Part shown: piece by piece, positions 1-4,154 of the stretch
Numbering within the stretch: the first letter of the stretch is position 1
Layout of the letters: each line of letters begins with the position of its first letter
Origin: Candidatus Scybalocola fimicaballi
Lineage (GTDB): Bacteria; Bacteroidota; Bacteroidia; Bacteroidales; Paludibacteraceae
DNA: 5,716 nucleotides
Assembly (NCBI GenBank): GCA_002317115.1
Contig: DCIP01000047.1
Location: 1-5,716, forward strand
Reading direction: 5' to 3'
The notes under the pieces: model-generated
What the model saw: only the letters and a program-made list of their open reading frames with translations
The model's database searches: none
Told to the model about the DNA's origin: nothing
Program-made: the position numbers and the translations under genes

Positions 1-1
1 A

Positions 2-82
2 TTAAGCGTGAAGAGCAGACTCAACTACATAAACTTTTGCTGCGAAAGCAACAGCCAAACAAGAAATCATTAAAGTAACCAT
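2..82 (-). CDS. Possible small hydrophobic protein (26 aa), unrecognised
   Basis: A complete short ORF runs leftward from ATG at 82 to TAA at 4-2. The product begins MVTLMISCLAVAFAAK and ends in SALHA. Residues 2-14 form a hydrophobic stretch that could be one short membrane segment or a signal-peptide-like helix. I do not recognise a family. The main reason to take it seriously is context: a well-formed Bacteroidetes promoter lies about 45 bp upstream and points this way, so the region is very probably transcribed leftward. There is no Shine-Dalgarno site before the ATG, which is normal for this group. It could equally be a leader ORF of a gene beyond the left edge, or a chance ORF in a 5' UTR. 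Existence as a protein is uncertain. Confidence 0.35.
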   Translation of the reverse strand: MVTLMISCLAVAFAAKVYVVESALHA

Positions 83-129
83 AGTCGTAAATTTTTAATT
101 GTTAAACCTTGTTTCTTTCTTTACACTTG

Positions 130-159
130 CAAAATTACAACATATTTTCATTCTGCAAA
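130..159 (-). promoter_or_regulatory. Bacteroidetes-type promoter firing leftward
   Basis: Read on the minus strand, TTTG (156-159) is followed after 18 bp by TAATTTTG (130-137). This matches the Bacteroidetes sigma-ABfr pattern of a -33 TTTG and a -7 TAnnTTTG box with near-ideal spacing. The predicted start is near 123-125, giving a leader of about 40 nt before the ORF at 82. It is the best-formed promoter in the window. Confidence 0.6.
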
Positions 160-557
160 AGAAAAATGGATTTTTTTTGACAAAATGCTTAATTTTTTTT
201 GAAGTTTTATTTTGTTTATTTCTGCATAATATTCGTTAATATTTTGTAACTTATTGATTTATAGTGTATGGTATTTTTGAATAAATTTTGTATTTTCTGC
301 ATATTTTGTCCGTGGATTTATTTAACTTATTGAAATATAATGAATTTTGTTTTGTATAAACTTACGTAAATTTAAAGTGTCATATTTCTATATATTTTCA
401 TAAAAACTTTACATTTTGCTATATTGAAGTGCCTAAAAATGCTCAATTATATACCAAAATGCTGTATATATGTGAATTTTATGCATCTGAAGTTGCATTT
501 TGTCACATATGATGGTGCTTTATCAGATAGTTTTAGTTATAGATTGGATAATTTGAT
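138..557. other. Long AT-rich intergenic region without a supported gene
   Basis: This stretch is extremely rich in A and T and has stops in all frames at short intervals. Motifs of the form CATTTTG recur (412-418, 496-502, and inverted at 181-187), and TGACAAAATGC at 178-188 is the inverted complement of 495-505. A lone TAnnTTTG match on the plus strand, TATTTTTG at 272-279, lacks a well-placed -33 partner. A 34-codon ORF from ATG 481 ends at 585 across the start of the next gene and has no coding character. The region probably serves as upstream regulatory or spacer DNA for the divergent genes on each side. Confidence 0.5.
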
Positions 558-565
558 TATTTTTG
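558..565 (+). promoter_or_regulatory. Probable -7 box of the HXXEE gene
   Basis: TATTTTTG matches TAnnTTTG exactly. The -33 partner is weak: TTTTAG at 531-536 is the nearest candidate. A start near 572 would leave a leader of about 19 nt before ATG 591, but only about 10 nt before the alternative TTG at 582, which slightly favours the ATG. Confidence 0.4.
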
Positions 566-590
566 TAATCAGATTTGCAACTTGAAGTTT

Positions 591-1094
591 ATGTTTTCTA
601 TATTATTATATATAATGTTGCCTGTCGTATATATTCTCCATGATTTGGAGGAGATGTTCATGCGCAGGAAGTGGGAAAAGAAATATTTTGATGAAACTGT
701 AAAAAATCATCCGAAGGTTAAATCTGTACTTTCCACATTGAAAGGCTTGAATCAACTAGAATATGGTATAGTTGTGTTTGAACAGTTCCTTTTCTTGACA
801 ATTGCAGTGGTTTGGGGTACTTATGCTGATCCAATGCCAATGTGTGCTTTGTTCTGGGGATTTGGATTACACTTATTTATACATATATTACATACAGTTT
901 TTTTGCGTTTATATTTCCCTGGTGTAATCAGTTCTCTTTTGCTAATTCCGTATTTTGCATTCGGTGTTCATGATTTGCTTCAACAGTATACACTCGCTGA
1001 GAATATCATAATGGCAGTTGGTGGTTTAGCGGTGATAGCTCTCAACCTTACTTTGATGTATTGGTTGATGAAAAAATTCAGTGATCTGGAATAA
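591..1094 (+). CDS. HXXEE domain-containing integral membrane protein
   Basis: The protein has 167 residues from ATG 591; an in-frame TTG at 582 would add three residues (M-K-F). I prefer the ATG because it is the stronger codon and leaves a more usual leader after the predicted promoter. About five membrane segments are visible: roughly residues 2-16, 59-79, 84-105, 111-126 and 138-160. The name-giving motif H-D-L-E-E is at residues 17-21, at the end of the first helix. Further family-like positions are F-E-Q at 63-65, a histidine cluster at 94, 98 and 101, and R-x-Y-x-P-G at 106-111. The HXXEE family has no established biochemical function. Conserved His and Glu residues in or beside the membrane suggest metal binding, but this is inference. 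The gene stands alone between a promoter and a strong terminator, so it is likely monocistronic and its neighbours do not hint at a role. The family call is fairly secure. Confidence 0.85.
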   Translation: MFSILLYIMLPVVYILHDLEEMFMRRKWEKKYFDETVKNHPKVKSVLSTLKGLNQLEYGIVVFEQFLFLTIAVVWGTYADPMPMCALFWGFGLHLFIHILHTVFLRLYFPGVISSLLLIPYFAFGVHDLLQQYTLAENIIMAVGGLAVIALNLTLMYWLMKKFSDLE

Positions 1095-1106
1095 TATTAT
1101 ATATGT

Positions 1107-1146
1107 AAAAGAAATGGCATCGTCAAACAACGATGCCATTTCTTTT
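1107..1146. terminator. Bidirectional intrinsic terminator
   Basis: Two perfectly complementary 17-nt arms (1107-1123 and 1130-1146) enclose the 6-nt loop CAAACA. The right arm ends in TTTCTTTT, and the left arm begins AAAAGAAA, which gives a matching U-tract on the opposite strand. It sits 12 bp after the HXXEE stop codon and can also end leftward transcription from the carbonic anhydrase gene, which stops 125 bp to the right. Confidence 0.85.
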
Positions 1147-1183
1147 GGTAATTGTATACGTGTCATCCAAACATGCTTTTTTT

Positions 1184-1251
1184 AGACGCTCGCCCTTTGG
1201 GCTCGCGTTGGAGATGAGTTAGGGAGTTCCGCCCTTAACAATCTTCATCTT
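1184..1251. other. GC-rich structured intergenic element, identity unknown
   Basis: A sharply GC-richer patch lies between AT-rich flanks. The first hairpin is 1186-1208: ACGC and GCCC, loop TTT, then GGGC and GCGT, with a symmetric 2x2 mismatch between the two stem blocks. On the minus strand the mismatch reads as tandem G-A pairs, a stable RNA motif. A second fold pairs AGGG (1221-1224) with CCCT (1232-1235), and GAGATGAG (1211-1218) can pair outside it with TTCATCTT (1244-1251), two pairs being G-U on the plus strand. No ORF explains the patch. It lies in the 3' UTR of the carbonic anhydrase transcript and could be a dispersed REP-like repeat, the remnant of a mobile element, or a structured 3' UTR. 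Confidence 0.4.
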
Positions 1252-1268
1252 GGACTGCTGCTAAGCTC

Positions 1269-1808
1269 TCAAATAGTATTCAACTCTCCCGTCTCACTAT
1301 CCATAATATATCCTCTGACGACGATATCCTTAGGCACAAGTGGATGGTTCTTCACCAAGTCGACGGTTTCAAGCACGGCTGCTTCTGTATCATCAAAACC
1401 GTGAAGCCATGAATCAAGGTCGATGCCACAGTGTTTCATTAAACTGATATGCTCTTCATCTATTCCTCTTTCTCTCATAAGATTCTGCATCTCCTGACTA
1501 TCCATGCCTTGTACACCACATCCTGTGTGACCGATAATCATCACCTCGTTCACACCAAGTTCATAGATGGCTACAAGTAGTGAGCGGACTGTAGAGTCGA
1601 ATGGATTAGTTATAGTTCCTCCCGCATTCTTGATGATCTTCACGTCGCCATTCTTGATTCCAAGTGCAGCGGGAAGAAGTTCCACTAGACGAGTGTCCAT
1701 ACATGTTACGATGGCAATCTTCTTGTCGGGATATTTGCTTGTCTTAAACTGTTCATAAGCCTTCGATTCTACGAATTGCTTATTATATTCGAGCATTTGG
1801 TCTATCAT
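1269..1808 (-). CDS. Beta-class carbonic anhydrase
   Basis: This cytoplasmic zinc enzyme interconverts CO2 and bicarbonate and supplies bicarbonate for carboxylation reactions. The 179-residue length fits the short, Cab-like branch (Methanothermobacter Cab, Bacillus YtiB) rather than the longer Can-type enzymes. The zinc ligands are visible: Cys36 in the motif T-C-M-D-T-R, and His94 and Cys97 in G-H-T-G-C-G. The Asp38-Arg40 dyad that orients catalysis is present. K-N-A-G-G at 60-64 is the usual structural turn of the fold. There is no signal peptide. ATG 1808 is the only sensible start, as the N-terminal helix M-I-D-Q-M-L-E-Y-N is typical. The gene is divergent from the patatin gene across 197 bp and has its own -7 box. 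Nothing essential is missing. Confidence 0.95.
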   Translation of the reverse strand: MIDQMLEYNKQFVESKAYEQFKTSKYPDKKIAIVTCMDTRLVELLPAALGIKNGDVKIIKNAGGTITNPFDSTVRSLLVAIYELGVNEVMIIGHTGCGVQGMDSQEMQNLMRERGIDEEHISLMKHCGIDLDSWLHGFDDTEAAVLETVDLVKNHPLVPKDIVVRGYIMDSETGELNTI

Positions 1809-1824
1809 AATTTCTTTACGATGA

Positions 1825-1836
1825 CGAAAACGAAAA
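1825..1836. repeat. Two inverted copies of the TTTTCG hexamer in the carbonic anhydrase leader
   Basis: CGAAAACGAAAA on the plus strand is TTTTCGTTTTCG on the minus strand, 16 bp upstream of the carbonic anhydrase ATG. It is the same hexamer family as the tract at 1905-1964 but in the opposite orientation, so each of the two divergent genes has hexamers reading toward it. Confidence 0.6.
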
Positions 1837-1871
1837 CTGATTAATTACGTGTCGTCTGATTAACATATATG

Positions 1872-1879
1872 CAAAAATA
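1872..1879 (-). promoter_or_regulatory. Probable -7 box of the carbonic anhydrase gene
   Basis: On the minus strand the sequence is TATTTTTG followed by C, an exact match to TAnnTTTG. No clear TTTG is found at the -33 distance, so the promoter may be weak or activator-dependent. The predicted start near 1865 gives a leader of about 57 nt that contains the two TTTTCG hexamers. Confidence 0.5.
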
Positions 1880-1904
1880 CACAAATTCTATTAATGTGAT
1901 TTTG

Positions 1905-1964
1905 TTTTCGTATTCGTATTCGTATTCGTATTCGTATTCGTATTCGTATTCGTTTTCGTATTCG
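1905..1964. repeat. Hexanucleotide tandem repeat, 10 units of TATTCG/TTTTCG
   Basis: Ten uninterrupted 6-bp units fill 60 bp: one TTTTCG, seven TATTCG, one TTTTCG, one TATTCG. The tract lies between the -7 boxes of two divergent genes, and its right end reaches the expected -33 position of the patatin promoter. Seven identical units in a row are a good substrate for slipped-strand mispairing, so the copy number may vary between strains. Changes would come in steps of 6 bp, altering spacing and helical phase upstream of both promoters. Confidence 0.95.
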
Positions 1965-1977
1965 TCCTAATTTATAT

Positions 1978-1985
1978 TAATTTTG
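1978..1985 (+). promoter_or_regulatory. Probable -7 box of the patatin operon
   Basis: TAATTTTG matches TAnnTTTG exactly, 20 bp before the ATG at 2006. The expected -33 position falls on the TTTTCG unit at 1953-1958 of the hexamer tract, an imperfect match to TTTG. The predicted start near 1992 leaves a leader of about 14 nt. Confidence 0.5.
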
Positions 1986-2005
1986 TAGCACAAACAATTC
2001 AACCC

Positions 2006-2854
2006 ATGAAACGAGGTCTAATTTTAGAAGGTGGAGGCATGCGTGGCATGTTCACAGCAGGTGTGATGGATGAGATGATGGAGAATGGTATCATATTTGA
2101 GGGTGCCATCGGAGTCTCGGCTGGAGCCACTTTCGGATGTAACTATAAATCCAAACAACCAGGACGTGTGCTGCGATACAATGTGCGATTCAAAGATGAA
2201 CCGCGCTACATGGGTTTGCGTTCATGGTTGAAGACGGGTGATTGGGTAGGGGCAGATTTTTCCTATCATATTTTGCCGATGGAACTTGATTGCGTCGACT
2301 TCGAGGCGTATAAGAATAATCCTATGGAATTCTATGTGGTTTGTACTGACGTCGATACAGGTGAAGCTGTCTACCATAAAATCGAGGAGGTTGATCACCA
2401 CGAGATAGATTGGATTCGTGCATCAGCGTCGCTACCGATAGTGTCAAAACCAGTTGAATTGGATGGACGTCGACTTTTAGACGGAGGTATGGCAGATTCT
2501 ATACCGTTGGAATATTTCCAGAGTTTAGGCTATGATCGTAACGTCGTGATTCTGACTCAGCCTAAAGGATTCAAGAAGACTCAGCAGAAAGGAATCAAAT
2601 TGATCAAACATCTTTTGCGTAAAACACCAAAGATTGCTGAGGCTTTGGCAAACAGACATCTGATGTATAATCGTCAGTTGGATTATATCGATGAGCAGGA
2701 AAGATTGGGCAATACATTGCTGATCTATCCTGAAAATGAACTTCCAATTGGAAGAATAGAGCAGGATGAGGCTAAAATGCGACATGTCTATCAGATGGGT
2801 AGAGATGCGGCGAAAGCCAGAATGGAGGAGATTAAATTATTCTTGGGTTGTTGA
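2006..2854 (+). CDS. Patatin-like phospholipase family protein (YjjU-like)
   Basis: This is a predicted serine lipid acyl hydrolase of 282 residues with no signal peptide, so a cytoplasmic or inner-membrane-associated location is likely. All patatin elements are present in order: the oxyanion loop G-G-G-M-R-G at residues 9-14, the nucleophile elbow G-V-S-A-G with Ser38, and the catalytic Asp159 in L-D-G-G. Together they form the Ser-Asp dyad. The stretch R-A-S-A-S-L-P at 138-144 is also characteristic. The last 90 or so residues match the C-terminal extension of bacterial YjjU-type members, so the length is normal. The physiological substrate cannot be read from the sequence. ATG 2006 places the glycine loop right after the first beta strand, as expected. 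It probably shares a transcript with the dehydrogenase 36 bp downstream. Confidence 0.93.
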   Translation: MKRGLILEGGGMRGMFTAGVMDEMMENGIIFEGAIGVSAGATFGCNYKSKQPGRVLRYNVRFKDEPRYMGLRSWLKTGDWVGADFSYHILPMELDCVDFEAYKNNPMEFYVVCTDVDTGEAVYHKIEEVDHHEIDWIRASASLPIVSKPVELDGRRLLDGGMADSIPLEYFQSLGYDRNVVILTQPKGFKKTQQKGIKLIKHLLRKTPKIAEALANRHLMYNRQLDYIDEQERLGNTLLIYPENELPIGRIEQDEAKMRHVYQMGRDAAKARMEEIKLFLGC

Positions 2855-2890
2855 GTCTCGTTTGAGATAGTTTGTTTATAATCAATTATT

Positions 2891-3850
2891 ATGAAAATCA
2901 GAATCTTAGTTACCTATAATATACTTAAAGAGAGCTTCTCTGAGGCTCCCGATAATTATGAATTTATTTTGCCATCAGCTCCGACCTTCACAAAGGCTGA
3001 GATTATAGAGCGTTTGCCTGAGTGTGATGGATTGCTTTCAATGTTCAATTTTCCGATTGATAAGGATATCATCGACGCGGGAGGTTCACGTCTGAAGATC
3101 ATATCTAATTTTGGTGTGGGCTTCAACAACGTGGATATTGAGTATGCCAAATCTAAAGGTATTGTTGTGACGAACACTCCTGATCCTGTGGTGGAGCCTA
3201 CTGCTGAATTGGCTTTTGCCCTCATGTCGGCTTTATCTCGAAGGGTGACGGAATGCAACCGTAAACTACAGACTAAGGATGCCATCCGTTGGGGTGTGAT
3301 GGAGAATCTCGGCATTGGACTTTACAACAAAACTCTCGGCATCGTAGGTATGGGACGCATCGGCCAGTCTGTGGCTAAACGTGCAATCGCGTCGGGAATG
3401 AAAATCATCTATTATAATAGACATCGTCTGCCAGAGGATATTGAAAAGAGATATTCTGCTGAATATGTCTCTTTGGATTCTCTATTGTCTCAGTCTGATT
3501 ATATCTCTCTACACACTCCATTGGATAATTCCACTCATCATTTGATTGATGAAAAGGCATTGTCGAAGATGAAAAAAGGCGTTTTCATCGTAAATACTGC
3601 ACGTGGACCGGTGGTGGATGAGGCTGCTTTGGTAAAGTTTTTGGATAATGGCCACGTTGGTGGAGCTGGATTGGATGTGTTTGAGAAAGAACCACAGATT
3701 CACGAAGGGTTGTTAGGCAGAGATAATGTTGTGATGGTGCCACATATCGGTACGGCGACGGTGGAGGCTCGCATCGCAATGGGTAGATATGCGGTGAAAA
3801 ATATCATGCTTTTCTTCGACGGTAGAGATGTTTTAAGCAGAGTTTGCTAA
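2891..3850 (+). CDS. D-isomer-specific 2-hydroxyacid dehydrogenase
   Basis: This is a cytoplasmic NAD(P)-dependent oxidoreductase that interconverts 2-keto acids and D-2-hydroxyacids, of the glyoxylate/hydroxypyruvate reductase type. The 319-residue length is typical. Motifs in order: substrate-side N-F-G-V-G-F-N-N-V-D at 73-82; the dinucleotide loop G-M-G-R-I-G at 153-158; catalytic Arg238 in T-A-R-G-P; Glu267 in F-E-K-E-P; His285 in V-P-H-I-G-T-A-T. After the second strand of the Rossmann fold the sequence is Y-Y-N-R-H-R (174-179), where NAD-specific members usually carry an acidic residue, so a preference for NADPH is plausible but inferred. The substrate could be glyoxylate, hydroxypyruvate or another 2-keto acid. 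The short gap to the patatin gene has no clear promoter, which argues for co-transcription. A large palindrome follows 26 bp after the stop. Confidence 0.93.
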   Translation: MKIRILVTYNILKESFSEAPDNYEFILPSAPTFTKAEIIERLPECDGLLSMFNFPIDKDIIDAGGSRLKIISNFGVGFNNVDIEYAKSKGIVVTNTPDPVVEPTAELAFALMSALSRRVTECNRKLQTKDAIRWGVMENLGIGLYNKTLGIVGMGRIGQSVAKRAIASGMKIIYYNRHRLPEDIEKRYSAEYVSLDSLLSQSDYISLHTPLDNSTHHLIDEKALSKMKKGVFIVNTARGPVVDEAALVKFLDNGHVGGAGLDVFEKEPQIHEGLLGRDNVVMVPHIGTATVEARIAMGRYAVKNIMLFFDGRDVLSRVC

Positions 3851-3876
3851 AGATAAATGCATAATGCGATATGCAA

Positions 3877-3929
3877 AATGCGAAATGAGGAATGTCGAAT
3901 TTTAAATTCAGCATTCCTCATTTCGCATT
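3877..3929. repeat. 53-bp near-perfect palindrome; possible terminator of the patatin-dehydrogenase unit
   Basis: Two exact 18-nt arms (3877-3894 and 3912-3929) flank a 17-nt centre that is itself palindromic (GAATTT T AAATTC at 3897-3909). Only two symmetric pairs fail (3895/3911 and 3896/3910). As RNA it forms a very long hairpin shortly after the dehydrogenase stop. No uninterrupted U-tract follows directly, so rho-independent termination is less certain than at 1107-1146. The bases before it repeat related ATGC-rich words (AATGCATAATGCGATATGC at 3856-3874), and AATGCGAAAT recurs at 4006-4015, which suggests a dispersed intergenic repeat family. Confidence 0.75.
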
Positions 3930-4056
3930 CATAATTTTAAAATTTCCCATTTCATCGGGTATTTGAATGTAACATGTATGGTGGAGATTTATACCAAAAT
4001 GCATTAATGCGAAATAATCATCTGTATTTGGTAAATTCTTTCTTTGGTTCATCAAA
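3930..4056. other. Intergenic DNA upstream of the xylanase promoter
   Basis: No ORF of note. It contains small palindromes: AATTTTAAAATT at 3933-3944 and GCATTAATGC at 4001-4010, the second next to another AATGCGAAAT word. These are candidate regulator sites for the xylanase gene, but nothing identifies a particular regulator. Confidence 0.35.
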
Positions 4057-4064
4057 TATTTTTG
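4057..4064 (+). promoter_or_regulatory. Probable -7 box of the GH30 xylanase gene
   Basis: TATTTTTG followed by C matches TAnnTTTG exactly. No TTTG sits at the usual -33 spacing (the nearest are at 4043-4046 and 4027-4030), which fits an activator-dependent promoter, as is common for polysaccharide utilisation genes. The predicted start near 4071 would give an 84-nt leader. Confidence 0.45.
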
Positions 4065-4094
4065 CTAACGTTGCAATCGCAAATGGGAGGCAAC

Positions 4095-4121
4095 ATGGTG
4101 ATAAGTGGCGTAAGCAAATAG
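4095..4121 (+). CDS. Possible 8-codon leader ORF before the xylanase
   Basis: ATG GTG ATA AGT GGC GTA AGC AAA TAG encodes M-V-I-S-G-V-S-K. It is preceded by GGGAGG (4085-4090) four bases before its ATG, the best Shine-Dalgarno sequence in the window and unusual for Bacteroidetes. GTTGC at 4070-4074 can pair with GCAAC at 4090-4094, which would cover the edge of this site. The stop lies 33 bp before the xylanase ATG. It may be a regulatory mini-ORF or chance; no homology can be judged at this length. Confidence 0.25.
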   Translation: MVISGVSK

Positions 4122-4141
4122 ACTTATATTAATGAACAAAC

Positions 4142-4149
4142 AAAAGGGG
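4142..4149 (+). promoter_or_regulatory. Weak ribosome-binding-like site of the xylanase
   Basis: AAAAGGGG ends 5 bp before ATG 4155. It resembles a Shine-Dalgarno site only loosely, but it supports this ATG as the start, together with the signal peptide that begins there. Confidence 0.3.
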
Positions 4150-4154
4150 TTATC

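Noticed and set aside
178..505. 11-bp inverted repeat (178-188 and 495-505) as termini of a small mobile element
   Set aside because: There is no matching target duplication, the match does not extend, and a chance match of this length is plausible in a 500-bp AT-rich gap.
481..585. 34-codon plus-strand ORF ending across the TTG at 582
   Set aside because: It lies in AT-rich DNA, starts before the predicted promoter of the next gene, has no recognisable composition or motif, and overlaps only by chance with the alternative TTG start.
1233..1271. Alternative C-terminal extension of the carbonic anhydrase in another frame
   Set aside because: A frame continuing past the stop exists for about a dozen codons, but the protein is already full length and there is no slippery site to suggest a frameshift.
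1905..1964. CRISPR array reading of the hexamer tract
   Set aside because: Units are 6 bp, contiguous and without spacers, so this is a simple tandem repeat.
2525..2785. Minus-strand ORFs inside the patatin and dehydrogenase genes (also 2956-3315, 3509-3703, 3585-3779)
   Set aside because: They lie entirely opposite well-supported genes and encode no recognisable protein, so they are shadows of the real coding frames.
450..4002. 13-bp direct repeat TATACCAAAATGC at 450-462 and 3990-4002
   Set aside because: In DNA this AT-rich, one shared 13-mer somewhere in 5.7 kb is not surprising, flanks do not match further, and no feature links the two sites.
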